Below, piece by piece: positions 26,131 through 35,506 of a DNA stretch of 43,400 nt. The notes under the pieces were generated by a model that saw nothing but the letters and a program-made list of their open reading frames with translations, made no database searches and was not told where the DNA came from. Positions within the stretch are counted from its first letter, which is position 1; each line of letters begins with the position of its first letter. Made by a program: the position numbers and the translations under genes. This DNA comes from Bacteroidota bacterium (GTDB lineage Bacteria; Bacteroidota; Bacteroidia; Chitinophagales; Chitinophagaceae): positions 1-43,400 of the forward strand of contig JAPLEH010000028.1 of assembly GCA_026391455.1 (NCBI GenBank), in the 5' to 3' direction.

Positions 26131-26280
26131 TTTTCAAAAAAAATATACTGAATATGCTTACTGTTAGTTGATGTGCAACAAACCCTTTTACTGATCGGCA
26201 GATTCACCTTGCATACTAATTGAAAACAAACATTACAACGTCAGCCTGTTCTCGTACAGAAATACATATCGAATATTATT

Positions 26281-26318
26281 ATACAATTGGCAAGCCCGGT
26301 AAGGCTTGCCAATTGTAT
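26281..26318. terminator. Bidirectional terminator between tyrS and the M23 peptidase gene
   Basis: A perfect 16-bp stem (ATACAATTGGCAAGCC and its complement) with a 6-base loop between convergent genes. Confidence 0.85.
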
Positions 26319-26369
26319 GTATGGGGGAATGAATAATCTCCTGTTTCTGAATTTACATATTCATTATTT

Positions 26370-28379
26370 TCACTTCGCCCAATGCGCCGCAAACCAATGC
26401 TTCCCTCCTTCATCATAACCGGTTACGCAGCGGGTCAGCAGGCCGTTGCCGGTATTGGTCTCCCATTTATCCTGGTAATTGTCGCCGGATGATTTACGGG
26501 TAGCGGCATAACTGCTGTAACCAGATTTTTCATACCAGATCACAGAGAATCTTGTTTGCCCTTCGTGATGATAGGCATTGATATATACCTGTTCCCAATT
26601 CTTTGCTTTCATTTCATCAAACTTATCCTGGTAACCCTGCTGTGAAAGAAAGCTCTTCAGTATCACGCCTCCCACATTTCTCTTTTCATAAAATGCAGCG
26701 TAATACAATTTCCCTCCCACAGAAGTCACCGATACATTAACCGGTACATATCCCTCACCAGTATACTTTTCAAATAATGATTGGTGCGTTTCCGGAGACA
26801 CCCCATGATATGCCGGTTGTGCAGTTGCCTGACCCGGTTTTTTGATGAAGATGGCTGCGAACTTCAGCTTACCCGCATCATTATAATTATCCACCTGCTG
26901 AAGACGATACCCTTTCTGTTTTACCCACTCATCATATTCAGCTTGATAAGACTCTTTGGTCATGTTGTGACGTGCTGTTACATCGAAATTATCTTTGTTG
27001 TACCGAAAAATGGTATTGAAAAAAGTTTTACCCGCCACATCATAAGCATCCACCCACACCGGGTAATAGCCACAGCTCCATACTTTATTGAATTCTTCCT
27101 GGTAATTAGCCTCTGCAATACCATGCTTTGCGATCTCTGCTTTTCCGGATGGATACCAGCAAGGCTTTTTTGCAGAAGGCCAGATCATACACCGGCGGTC
27201 CAATTGAAATGGCAGTCCCATTTTTTCTACTTTTTCCCATGCTGCATTGGGATCAGGTTTATCGAGTTCATTCTTATCGATGATATAAATGCCGGTGAAA
27301 TTGAGTGGCCGGGTATCGCCATCCCCATCTGCATCCGGATCATCGATTACCTGTATATGCCCATGGGGTTCACTGGATCCGCCGGCATTGCCCAATTTTC
27401 CAATTACATCACCTTTCTTTACCACGGCCCCTTTTTTCATCAGGCTTTTTGTAAGTGATCCGGGCTGCATGTGGAAATAGCATACCGTTTCTTTTCCATT
27501 GTTGATTTTGAACCAATTTCCGCCGCCACTTCCGCCACCTTTATTCCCTTCATTCTCTTTTACGCCATCTTTAAAATCAACTACAATTCCATCGGCCGCT
27601 GCCAGGATGGGTTTGCCATAGGCGAGATAATGCTCGTTTTTAGAACCATCGGTACCCGGGAATGTACCCGCCCACTCTTTTTTGGCCTCATCCCAACCGA
27701 TCGCTTTAAAATCGTAAGCATAAAACTGCGATCCACCACCATGGCCCCCATACGAATACCAATACTCATTGATACGCAGATCAGACTCTCTTCCGGGAAA
27801 TGCATATGCACCACCTGTTTCCTGATTCGCGTAAGGCTTCAGGTTGCGTGTGATTTCAAATGGCTCGTTGTATCCGCGGAAATTCAGTTTGATAGAAAGT
27901 GATGCGGGAAGCGGACTCTCCACCAATAATGCATTATCCACCTGATGATAATCGCGGCTGTTTTGCCAGGAGAATGTGGCTCCGGAAGGGATCGCAATTT
28001 CTTTTTTTGTAATGTCGTTAATATCCAATGTCATTATTTTTACGACAGGTTGCCCATTTCTGACATAGGAATATACGATACTGGTAAGCGTAAGGGGATC
28101 AGACTCGTTGTTTTTGATTTTGAATCCGGCAGATAACTGTGCGGATGGCTGTGCGGAAGACGTTCTGGCTGCACAGAGCAGGTAATAAATATTTCCTGAT
28201 GCATCTGCAGGTTTCACATCCAGCAACTGTACCGATGGAGCTTTGGCCCTGTTGTCTGATTTTCTTACCGGATCCCCGGCTGCATTGGCTACCCGGTGCA
28301 TGGGCAACCAGATGGTGCATAAAAGTGCCACGGCAAGTACGGGCGCTTGAATTATGCTCTTTTTCACATTTGATTTCAT
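26370..28379 (-). CDS. Secreted M23-family metallopeptidase with C-terminal tandem repeats
   Basis: 669 residues. A signal peptide ends around RVANAAG (about 35). The M23 (lysostaphin/LytM-like) domain spans about 210-370. It has the first zinc ligands in the SYGGHGGGSQ...YDF segment and the second pair in EPHGHIQV, the HxH motif. M23 enzymes usually cut peptidoglycan cross-bridges or other glycine-rich peptides. From about 430 to the end there are repeats of 45-50 residues sharing the pattern aromatic-x-G-Y-x-x-V...G...Y/F-x-A-x-F/W and ending AAIFIKK, AAFYEK, SVIWYEK and AAHWAK. These resemble the bacterial tandem-repeat (BTRD1) domain. They are probably a binding region. Confidence 0.85.
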   Translation of the reverse strand: MKSNVKKSIIQAPVLAVALLCTIWLPMHRVANAAGDPVRKSDNRAKAPSVQLLDVKPADASGNIYYLLCAARTSSAQPSAQLSAGFKIKNNESDPLTLTSIVYSYVRNGQPVVKIMTLDINDITKKEIAIPSGATFSWQNSRDYHQVDNALLVESPLPASLSIKLNFRGYNEPFEITRNLKPYANQETGGAYAFPGRESDLRINEYWYSYGGHGGGSQFYAYDFKAIGWDEAKKEWAGTFPGTDGSKNEHYLAYGKPILAAADGIVVDFKDGVKENEGNKGGGSGGGNWFKINNGKETVCYFHMQPGSLTKSLMKKGAVVKKGDVIGKLGNAGGSSEPHGHIQVIDDPDADGDGDTRPLNFTGIYIIDKNELDKPDPNAAWEKVEKMGLPFQLDRRCMIWPSAKKPCWYPSGKAEIAKHGIAEANYQEEFNKVWSCGYYPVWVDAYDVAGKTFFNTIFRYNKDNFDVTARHNMTKESYQAEYDEWVKQKGYRLQQVDNYNDAGKLKFAAIFIKKPGQATAQPAYHGVSPETHQSLFEKYTGEGYVPVNVSVTSVGGKLYYAAFYEKRNVGGVILKSFLSQQGYQDKFDEMKAKNWEQVYINAYHHEGQTRFSVIWYEKSGYSSYAATRKSSGDNYQDKWETNTGNGLLTRCVTGYDEGGKHWFAAHWAK

Positions 28380-28528
28380 AATTTAAGGTTTTAATGGTGA
28401 TGATATTTACCCGGCTAAATTATCAGTCATTCAAAAGGCAAACTGGCTTTTCTAAGTGTGAGGCTGGGGTAGATTGAGCAACGGTATAAAATACCACTTT
28501 CAGGGTAGTACTAAATAGTCATGATAGT

Positions 28529-29137
28529 ATGAGCAATTTTTACTCTTTCATTTTCATTCTGCTGCTGTACATACCTGTTAATGCGGTACAAGCACAACAA
28601 ACGATACGCCTCCATTTTTTGTATGGCTCTAAACCTGCAAAGGAATACAAAGAAGTGGAATCAAAACATTTTGGCGGCTTGAAAGGCGGGCATGTTAATA
28701 TAGAAGTCAATGGCAGGGTGCTTGATTTTTTACCCGGGAAATGTCCCCTCTTTCCCAACAATAAAAAACCAAGTGGTGGATACTATATCAACCATGGTAT
28801 TTCCTGGGATACAGCCAATACCAAATGGACTATGATCACTATACCCGTGAATCCTGCTCAAATGCAGCAACTGGAACAGATCATGGACAGTTTTGCCAAA
28901 CGAACGCCGTATGACTATGCCGTATTTGGCATGCGTTGCGCTGCGGCCAGTTATGATGTACTGAGCCGGATAGGCTTGGTAAAAAAAATGAAGAACGCTA
29001 AAAAAGTAACGAAGTTCTTTTATCCGAAATTATTACGGAAGAAGATGATGAAATGGGCCGTGCGCAAAGGATACCCCGTTATTCAGCATGAGGGCCGGCG
29101 ATCACGTAAATGGGAAGCAGACAAAGGAGTATTGTGA
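28529..29137 (+). CDS. Secreted protein with possible permuted papain-like (NlpC/P60-type) fold
   Basis: 202 residues with a signal peptide ending NAVQAQ (about 22). A HFGGLKGGHVNIEV segment places a His after a GG pair. Much later comes YDYAVFGMRCAAASYDVL, with a Cys at the start of a predicted helix. His-first, Cys-later order is that of circularly permuted NlpC/P60-like enzymes, which include amidases, peptidases and acyltransferases. This is a weak fold inference from motif order. The C-terminus is very basic (KKMKNAKK...KKMMKWAVRKG). No operon partner. Confidence 0.6.
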   Translation: MSNFYSFIFILLLYIPVNAVQAQQTIRLHFLYGSKPAKEYKEVESKHFGGLKGGHVNIEVNGRVLDFLPGKCPLFPNNKKPSGGYYINHGISWDTANTKWTMITIPVNPAQMQQLEQIMDSFAKRTPYDYAVFGMRCAAASYDVLSRIGLVKKMKNAKKVTKFFYPKLLRKKMMKWAVRKGYPVIQHEGRRSRKWEADKGVL

Positions 29138-29194
29138 ACGGAGGTGAATATAAATTGTCAGGTGTCGGTTAATCGTTCTACATAACTGTTATGC

Positions 29195-29872
29195 TTATTT
29201 CCCGATTACCACTTTCCACATGGCATCTGCGAGAAACTGGTTTCCCTTATCATTCATGTGTACCCGGTCGTAGGTGAGTATTTCTTTTTCTTTATTGTCC
29301 GGATTGTTCTTTTTGAGATAATCCTGAAATTGCTGGCGAAGGTCCACTACCGGCAGCGAATTCTTTTTAGCGATATCGCGAATGATATTGCTGTACCGGT
29401 TCAGATCTCCATCAAGTGGATTGCTCATATCCGTTTTCTCTCCCACTACGGCAGGCGTACAAACGATGACCTGAATATTTCGGTCTTTCAATTTTTTAAT
29501 GATAGCCTGATAGAATTTCTCGAATTTATCAGGATCCGTTCCGGTGCCTAACAACGTTTTATGCCACACATCATTTACGCCCACATAGATCACCACCACA
29601 TCCGGATTTTTACTGAGTACATCTTCTTCGAGGCGGAGATAGAGATCATATACTTTGTTTCCACTGATGCCGGAACCCACTAATTCATACTGATCGTTCA
29701 ACTTGGCTGCACGGAGCATACTGTCCATACGAACAATATATCCGGTATACTTATCTTTTTTTACACCGAGCTCCGTAATGGAGTCCCCAAAGAATATCAC
29801 TTTCGTTTTCTTTTGCGGAGCAAAGGCGCAGGAAAGTAATAATATGGAAAAAATGACAGCTATTTTTTTCAT
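29195..29872 (-). CDS. SGNH/GDSL-type hydrolase, predicted lipoprotein
   Basis: 225 residues from the ATG at 29872. That start gives a signal peptide with lipobox-like LLLSC; the open frame runs further upstream, but that part looks non-coding. Blocks are FFGDSITE (nucleophile Ser), GSGISGNKVYDL (block II Gly), VIYVGVNDVWH (block III Asn) and the C-terminal YDRVHMNDKG with catalytic Asp-x-x-His. Such lipases/esterases often remove acetyl or acyl groups from polysaccharides. It is transcribed alone. Confidence 0.88.
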   Translation of the reverse strand: MKKIAVIFSILLLSCAFAPQKKTKVIFFGDSITELGVKKDKYTGYIVRMDSMLRAAKLNDQYELVGSGISGNKVYDLYLRLEEDVLSKNPDVVVIYVGVNDVWHKTLLGTGTDPDKFEKFYQAIIKKLKDRNIQVIVCTPAVVGEKTDMSNPLDGDLNRYSNIIRDIAKKNSLPVVDLRQQFQDYLKKNNPDNKEKEILTYDRVHMNDKGNQFLADAMWKVVIGK

Positions 29873-30059
29873 GTTGAACGCTTTGAATGTAAGTGTGTAA
29901 CAGTTGAACAAAAGCAATTTACGTATTTCAGATGTAATAAAAAGGGGGTGCGTTGCAGACTGTATGTTAAAGCGGATATTTTCACATTTACATAGCCTAA
30001 AAGATTTCCCGCAAAAAGGCAAGGCCCGCTAAGCGAATAACCAATAAAGTTGTATTCAT

Positions 30060-30112
30060 TTCCACATTAGCATATCATCACATTAGCACATCAGCTAATT
30101 AGCTAATTAATC
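30060..30112. repeat. Short AT-rich ATTAGC/CTAATT repeat cluster
   Basis: The segment repeats CACATTAGCA twice with variations and then AGCTAATT twice. It lies between two minus-strand genes and resembles the degenerate intergenic repeats common in this phylum. No function can be assigned. Confidence 0.55.
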
Positions 30113-31004
30113 ACTCCACATCTACTTGTTTTTTGATCACAGAACCATCATTGGCTTCCGGGAGGTATTTTCTTTCTTTTATGAGGTAACCATTACCCTT
30201 TTCGCAGAAATGTACTTTCAGATTTTCAATACTGATCGGGTTTCCATCGGGTATGTCGGCAATATTGGAATGCAGTATATCGTGTCCGTCGATGATAACA
30301 ACCAGTCCGCTGCCAATCGCTTCCATTTTATTTCCATCGGTGATCAGCATGCCGGTATCTTCACCGAGTCCGATGCCGATACAACCCGGGTTGGCCGCTA
30401 CTGCCTGTGCCAACCGTCCGAAACGGCCTCTTTTTTCAAAATGAGAATCGATGATGACGGAATTCAGGAAACCAAGGCCCGTAGTGATCTTTACTTCACC
30501 TTTGAGGTGGGCCCGGGCAGCATTTCCTTCGTAGATCATGGTATTGCTCATCGCCATGGCTCCGGCGCTGGTACCGGCTATTAGGAAATTTTCCTCGCGG
30601 TATCGTTTTTTCAGCAAGGTTAAAAATTCAGTGCCGCCATCCGTTGCACTCAGCCGGAGCTGGTTGCCCCCGCTGAACATCACCGCATCACATTGCCGGA
30701 TGCGTTCGATATATTCCTGCTGCATGGCATCTTGCCGGGTACGAATATGCATAAGGCCGATATTGGTGCAACCGATCTTGCCAAATGCATTCAGGTAATT
30801 CTCCCCCACTTCATAGGGAATCATAGAGGCGGTGGTGATAACTTCAATGCGTGCATTGACACCACCTGCTTCTTCCACTACACGGCGGAGAATGCCAAGT
30901 TCAAAAAAATTGAGGTTGTTGCGGTGGAGACCATCCACTTCCAGTTCAGTGCCTTTATGTTCAGCGCCACCAATGGCGATCAATTTTCCTTTCGGATGGT
31001 TCAT
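30111..31004 (-). CDS. cphB: Cyanophycinase-like serine peptidase (family S51)
   Basis: 297 residues. KLIAIGGAEHKG at the N-terminus, VMFSGGNQLRL (about 108-118) and the nucleophile motif AGTSAGAMAMS with Ser146 are those of cyanophycinase/peptidase E relatives. IDSHFEKRGRFGRLAQAV is the conserved S51 region with the His. Cyanophycinase cuts the arginine-aspartate storage polymer cyanophycin into dipeptides. No cyanophycin synthetase is in the window. A protease with another substrate, or uptake of external polymer, is possible. A perfect -7 box lies at 31025-31032. Confidence 0.85.
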   Translation of the reverse strand: MNHPKGKLIAIGGAEHKGTELEVDGLHRNNLNFFELGILRRVVEEAGGVNARIEVITTASMIPYEVGENYLNAFGKIGCTNIGLMHIRTRQDAMQQEYIERIRQCDAVMFSGGNQLRLSATDGGTEFLTLLKKRYREENFLIAGTSAGAMAMSNTMIYEGNAARAHLKGEVKITTGLGFLNSVIIDSHFEKRGRFGRLAQAVAANPGCIGIGLGEDTGMLITDGNKMEAIGSGLVVIIDGHDILHSNIADIPDGNPISIENLKVHFCEKGNGYLIKERKYLPEANDGSVIKKQVDVE

Positions 31005-31024
31005 TCATCGGGGTTTGATTAAGA

Positions 31025-31032
31025 CAAATGTA
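31025..31032 (-). promoter_or_regulatory. -7 box for the cyanophycinase gene (TACATTTG)
   Basis: The minus strand matches TAnnTTTG exactly, 20 bases before the start codon at 31004. No -33 TTG is seen at the right distance. Confidence 0.5.
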
Positions 31033-31313
31033 ACAGAAAATTAATGAGTCTGATTAGATGGACGCAGAAAATGTGGAAATGTGGAAAATGGAGGTGCTGA
31101 GCGAATTTGCTAAAGTGGGAATGGATGCGGAAGATTCAGGCCCGACTGGCATTTGCCTGGGTGCTTATACACCATCCTTGATCCATATTTTACAGGATGT
31201 TGATCGCCGATGTCTGCAGATTAATTTTCCTGTAAATTAGCAATAAGTTGCCCGTTAAATTTATTTCTCAATGGCTATAAATCCCCGGCAGTACGATTCG
31301 CCTGTATGAAAAA
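31033..31313. other. Intergenic region without a supported gene
   Basis: Divergent from the cyanophycinase gene and upstream of the acyltransferase gene. A 60-codon open frame (31058-31240) shows no recognisable features. TAAATTTA at about 31255 is a weak -7 candidate for the acyltransferase. Otherwise I see nothing. Confidence 0.5.
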
Positions 31314-32429
31314 ATGAGCAGTAAGACCATATATTTTCCGGGGTTAAACGGGCTCAGGGCCATCTCGGTACTCGCGGTAGTGATTTCACACACCACAACC
31401 GGGCTCTATCATTTCAATATCGATCCCAGCATTTTTGGCACGTTGCCGGATGGTAATCCCAAAGGGTTGTGGCTGGCTGACTATGGCGTAACGATTTTCT
31501 TTGTACTGAGCGGTTTCCTCATCACCTTCTTATTACAATCCGAAAAGGACCATCAGCCCATTTCAGTAAGAAAATTCTATCTGCGCAGAATCCTGCGTAT
31601 CTGGCCCTTGTACTATGCTTACGTTTTGGTGGCAGTGGTTATCAGCCTTATCTATGGACTTTATCTGAATCAACAGTCGTTGTTGTATGTACTTTTTTTC
31701 GGGGCGAATATCCCCTTCCTGCTTAATACTTCTATTCCATTGCTGATCCACTATTGGTCGTTGGGAGTGGAAGAACAATTTTATATTTTCTGGCCCTGGG
31801 TAAATAAAAAAATAAAATCCCTGTTGTTGTTCACGGTAATTGCCATTGTATGTATCATCACCATTAAGCTCGTACTACATTTCCGGCAACCGAATAGCTT
31901 TTGGGAAAGGGCGATCCAGATCACCCGTCTTCATTGTATGATGATCGGCGGACTGGGGGCATTGCTCTACAAAGAACGGCATCCGCTCTTTCTGCGGATT
32001 GCCGATAATAAGCTAACGCAATGTATTTGCTGGATATTCATTTTGCTGGTAGCGATCAATAAATTTCATATTGTTTCAGTAATAGATACCGAGATCATAG
32101 CCGTGGTAGCCCTGCTGCTGATCATCGGGCAGATACAGGTAAAAAACCGGCTGATCAATCTTGAAAACAGCATCATGGATTTCCTGGGTAAAATATCCTA
32201 TGGCATTTATGTCATCCACCCTGTTGTACTTTTCTTTTTCTCCTGGTATATCGGGCGCCTGACCGTACCGGTCCCTTTCAATTATATGCTTGCTTACACA
32301 CTGATTCCTGGCTGTACGATACTTCTGGCCTGGTTATCCTACACTTATTTTGAGAAAGGTTTTCTGAAGTATAAGAAAAAGTATGAGGTGGTGAAAAGTG
32401 CTTCCTCCAGAGAGAGTGGTGAAAAGTAA
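31314..32429 (+). CDS. Acyltransferase-3 family membrane protein (second copy)
   Basis: 371 residues with about ten membrane helices. It begins near FPGLNGLRAISVLAVVISH, the family N-terminus, with YGVTIFFVLSGFLITFLL and HYWSLGVEEQFYIFWPW as the second and third signature regions. It probably acylates an envelope sugar. The ATG at 31314 is right for the family: an ATG 7 bases upstream runs directly into a stop. It is a single gene unlinked to the 4-18 kb island, and only distantly similar to the copy at 4226-5299. Confidence 0.9.
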   Translation: MSSKTIYFPGLNGLRAISVLAVVISHTTTGLYHFNIDPSIFGTLPDGNPKGLWLADYGVTIFFVLSGFLITFLLQSEKDHQPISVRKFYLRRILRIWPLYYAYVLVAVVISLIYGLYLNQQSLLYVLFFGANIPFLLNTSIPLLIHYWSLGVEEQFYIFWPWVNKKIKSLLLFTVIAIVCIITIKLVLHFRQPNSFWERAIQITRLHCMMIGGLGALLYKERHPLFLRIADNKLTQCICWIFILLVAINKFHIVSVIDTEIIAVVALLLIIGQIQVKNRLINLENSIMDFLGKISYGIYVIHPVVLFFFSWYIGRLTVPVPFNYMLAYTLIPGCTILLAWLSYTYFEKGFLKYKKKYEVVKSASSRESGEK

Positions 32430-32453
32430 CAAAGCTATTCATGGCCTTCATTA

Positions 32454-33811
32454 TTACCGGCTACTTACCACAATCCCATCTTTCATTACCATTTTAGGAG
32501 AAAGAAAATTCCGGTAATCATCAAACGGGCTTTTTTCCCAAATCAATAAATCCGCTTTCCGGCCTTTTTCGAGTATACCATACTGACCCTCCATACCCAG
32601 TGCCCTTGCACCGTTGATGGTGGAAATCTGTAGTATTTCGGGTATAGTAAATCCGTATTCGAACAGCAACATTTGCTCCGACAAAAAGACCTTCCCTCCA
32701 TTCTGACAATCGGTACCGATCCGCAATGAAATGCCCTTATCGACCATTTGACGGGCATATCCATAAATATTTTAAAATTATCCCTGCACCGGGTTATTTG
32801 TACATCCGACAATACCGTGTCTTTGGTATTTGTAAAATACGTAAGACCGAACTGTTCCGCCATCAGGTGTATGGTGGTGGAAAAACTAACTCCATGCGAA
32901 GCGAGCAGATCGATCAGCGAATCCATAGCAGCAGGTTTGTGATCGTGTATGAACCGGAACATTTCGAGACGCACGGTGGTGAACCCAACCGGTATGCCCG
33001 GATAATACTGTTGCATGAAGGCGCCAAATGCAGGCCCATCCTGCTGAAAATGAAGTACGGAATTATCTAGGGTGAGTATATGTTCGTAATTTTTTAATCC
33101 CTTCTCCAATGTGGTATCCATATACATTATGTTCTGATCAATATGGCCGTATGCTTTCATACCCAAACTATCTGCCGTTTTCAAAGCCGCTTCAAATTCC
33201 GGTCGGCGCAGCCGCCAATACAGTTTAATATGCCTGATTCCTTTGTTGTAATAATCCAGCACTTTTTGGCGGGCAGCCTCCGGCGACTCAACGGTTATAT
33301 GTCCAACATAGGGTTTACGGCTTTCTTTTGAAATCAGAGCTCCGCCAGTAGTATACAAATCAGTATAATATGGAGATGGATGCGTTGACCATTGTAGTAT
33401 GGGATCAAGCCAGTTTTCCGGGTGTCCCATCATCATGGCCATGGTAACCCCATTTGGCAAATACTGATCTGATAATTTTTTCCGGTAATGATCCAGCGAA
33501 TCTGCAGGTAAGTACAAAGGGGCTGCCACGTAATCACCAAATACATCAGTGGGATGAATATGTGTGTCGATAAATCCGGGTGTGGCCAACTTTCCCTGTG
33601 CGTCTATATATTGCCGCGCAGGATATAATCTTCTACGCCCCGTAACTGCTTCAATTTTCCCCGAACGAATCAGTATGGTCTGATTAGGCCAGAGGGTACC
33701 CGTTTTGCTTTCGAATACCGTGGCATGTTGTATCACTACATCATATTGATTATCCTGTGCATAAGATTGAAGTACTGTGAAAAGGCAAAACAAGAAAATA
33801 GCAATTCGCAT
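32454..33811 (-). pseudogene. Exported amidohydrolase, broken by a single-base frameshift
   Basis: The first part (start ATG at 33811, signal peptide ending LQSYAQ) reads as a metal-dependent amidohydrolase with GFIDTHIHP (metal ligands) and later GHIDQNIMY. In the plus-strand stretch 32761-32780, rich in A and T runs, the frame shifts. Before it the frame reads NFKIFM; after it the other frame continues IYGYARQMVDKGISLRIGTDC, with the conserved TDC aspartate, and ends RKADLLIWEKSPFDD...VV, the usual amidohydrolase C-terminus. Joined, it would be about 450 residues. A one-base deletion restores the match, so either the gene is recently inactivated or the sequence has a homopolymer error. Confidence 0.85.
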
Positions 33812-33945
33812 GGAGTGGTAGTTTACAATGGCTAACATTTACTAAATATACAAGATTCCATGCAACAGTCTTTCCGATGCGATCGCTTCGCCTGCACCCA
33901 TTAACCCAGCCCGGGTAAGTCAACAGGAAGGAGACGTTTGTACGA

Positions 33946-34671
33946 TTATAATTGCCGGTATTGCAACACGCTTCCTGACTTAACGGTAACGGCGGTGCCA
34001 TTGGTTTCGGTATAAAACTTCACACCCAATGCGGCAGCGGCGGCACCCATCTTTACCACGGCATGAATACGGGCCAGAAAGCTTTGCCCCACGGCTGGCA
34101 TTCGGGTCCCTTGCACATAGGTATTAAAGGTGCTGAGATTCGAAATGGTTTGTGAAGTTTGATTGGAGGGTACCATTATTTCGATCGCGGCAAATTGGAC
34201 TCCTGTAGCCGGCCCGCTCAGTGTCATACGGATCCCATTATTAATATTGGCGGATTGTACCAGCAGGTATGCTTCGATCAGGTATTCTTTGTTGGCCTGA
34301 GCGGTAAAACTCAGATCAGGTACCGCTGTAGCATTGGCCACCAGATTGCTGTTGTTGGTGTAATCGGTGGGCGTGATAAGCGTGGTTCGGTTCTCTGCCA
34401 GAATTTTCTCCCATCGGCCATTGGTACGAATGCGCGTGCTGTTGTCGGCAGTGAGATAGATCAGCGTACCATCCGGTGGATTAAGAGCATTAATGACAGT
34501 CGTATCGGCGATACGCGGCAGCAGTAATCCTTTATCGGTACTTTCCAGTTGTAACACAGCAGATGGATGAACGGAAGTTCCGGTACCTCCTATTCTAACC
34601 TGAGCCTTGACTGTTACTGAAAAAAGGATGAGGAACAAAGCCATGCAGGCTGTTGTAAAAAATGGTTTCAT
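33946..34671 (-). CDS. Secreted protein with tail-fibre-like N-terminal motif
   Basis: 241 residues. The signal peptide ends TVKAQ (about 24). Next comes VRIGGTGTSVHPSAVLQLES followed by TDKGLLLPR, a segment repeatedly seen at the start of Bacteroidota exported proteins related to phage tail fibre and collar domains. The rest is beta-rich and low in charge (many T, N, S and A). No catalytic motif is visible. Function unknown; a surface or adhesive role is possible. Single gene on the minus strand. Confidence 0.7.
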   Translation of the reverse strand: MKPFFTTACMALFLILFSVTVKAQVRIGGTGTSVHPSAVLQLESTDKGLLLPRIADTTVINALNPPDGTLIYLTADNSTRIRTNGRWEKILAENRTTLITPTDYTNNSNLVANATAVPDLSFTAQANKEYLIEAYLLVQSANINNGIRMTLSGPATGVQFAAIEIMVPSNQTSQTISNLSTFNTYVQGTRMPAVGQSFLARIHAVVKMGAAAAALGVKFYTETNGTAVTVKSGSVLQYRQL

Positions 34672-34996
34672 AAGATATTACATTAGACGGTCATTCATTA
34701 GCATCGAACACCCCGATGGCATTCGTAATAATGAGATTCCGAAAATAGAACAAAAAGACCGATGAATACTTACTTAGAAGTCATCGGAACTGCCGGAATT
34801 TACAAACGGTGTTTTTTCTTTTCAAAAAGGACAAAACAACTTCCAAAGATTGAATTTAATTACAGCCATAATAGCTGTATTTCGTCAGGTTTCTATATCC
34901 TTTCGTCAAGGTGATTTTTTTACTGAGGTCGCGCAACGTTGCTTTACATCGTCATCGGGCAATGACCCGGATTAATCACCAACAAAAACAATCAAT
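34672..34996. promoter_or_regulatory. Divergent intergenic region with paired direct repeats
   Basis: 325 bases between divergent exported-protein genes. TTTCGTCA occurs at 34880-34887 and again at 34901-34908, 21 bases apart (two helical turns). A small hairpin TACAGC/GCTGTA lies just before at 34861-34879. No TAnnTTTG box is obvious. The repeats may be a regulator site for the 34997 gene. Confidence 0.35.
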
Positions 34997-35422
34997 ATGA
35001 AATCCATTTTAAAAAAATCGTTAGCAGGTATGCTTTTACTCGCCGTATTATCAGCTTTTACCCACCGTCCGGGGGGCGAAGGTTTTGAGATCTATGCCGG
35101 CACACAGTTACTGGTACAACGGTTTGGAAATGATATGAGCTCCGCTCAATCCCTTTCCCTTTCCGGCATGGAAAGCAACAGTCTTTTCATCAAGTATTTT
35201 CATTGTGGCCAAACGGGTACACAACGGCAGCTTACGGTAAAAGATGCGCAACAGCGTACGCTGAAAGTATTTCCCTTTGCTGATTCGCGTGCGTCACAGG
35301 GCGTTATGAAACTGGATATCACCGCCATCAAAGCACTGGTAAAAAGTAAAGAACCGGTACAGTTGTACTATTCCGCTGCGGAATTAACATCCCCCCGAAT
35401 GCTGACCACCATTACTTTTTAA
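34997..35422 (+). CDS. Small exported protein of unknown function
   Basis: 141 residues. The N-terminus MKSILKKSLAGMLLLAVLSAF is a signal peptide (longest hydrophobic run AGMLLLAVLSAF). The mature part is beta-rich, with a single Cys (YFHCGQTG) and a regular pattern of hydrophobic residues. I do not recognise the family. It is a single gene followed by a strong terminator. Confidence 0.75.
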   Translation: MKSILKKSLAGMLLLAVLSAFTHRPGGEGFEIYAGTQLLVQRFGNDMSSAQSLSLSGMESNSLFIKYFHCGQTGTQRQLTVKDAQQRTLKVFPFADSRASQGVMKLDITAIKALVKSKEPVQLYYSAAELTSPRMLTTITF

Positions 35423-35449
35423 TATGTACTTTAAAAACCTGTATAAACA

Positions 35450-35480
35450 AAAACGGTCCTGTTCAATACAGGACCGTTTT
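35450..35480. terminator. Bidirectional terminator between the small exported protein gene and acn
   Basis: A 13-bp perfect stem (AAAACGGTCCTGT / ACAGGACCGTTTT) with loop TCAAT between convergent genes. The A-rich left flank and TTTT right flank serve both directions. Confidence 0.88.
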
Positions 35481-35506
35481 ATATGAATTGAAAACCGATT
35501 TATTAG

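Noticed and set aside
29873-30022. 50-residue N-terminal extension of the SGNH hydrolase
   Set aside because: The extension has no signal or conserved sequence, while the ATG at 29872 opens a proper lipoprotein signal peptide.
31058-31240. 60-codon open frame between the cyanophycinase and acyltransferase genes
   Set aside because: No recognised motif, no ribosome-binding or promoter support, and the length is within chance expectation.
32761-32780. Programmed -1 frameshift in the amidohydrolase gene
   Set aside because: The run reads T-TTT-AAA in frame; slipping would put TAA in the A site, so it is not a good X-XXY-YYZ slippery site. A deletion or read error is simpler.
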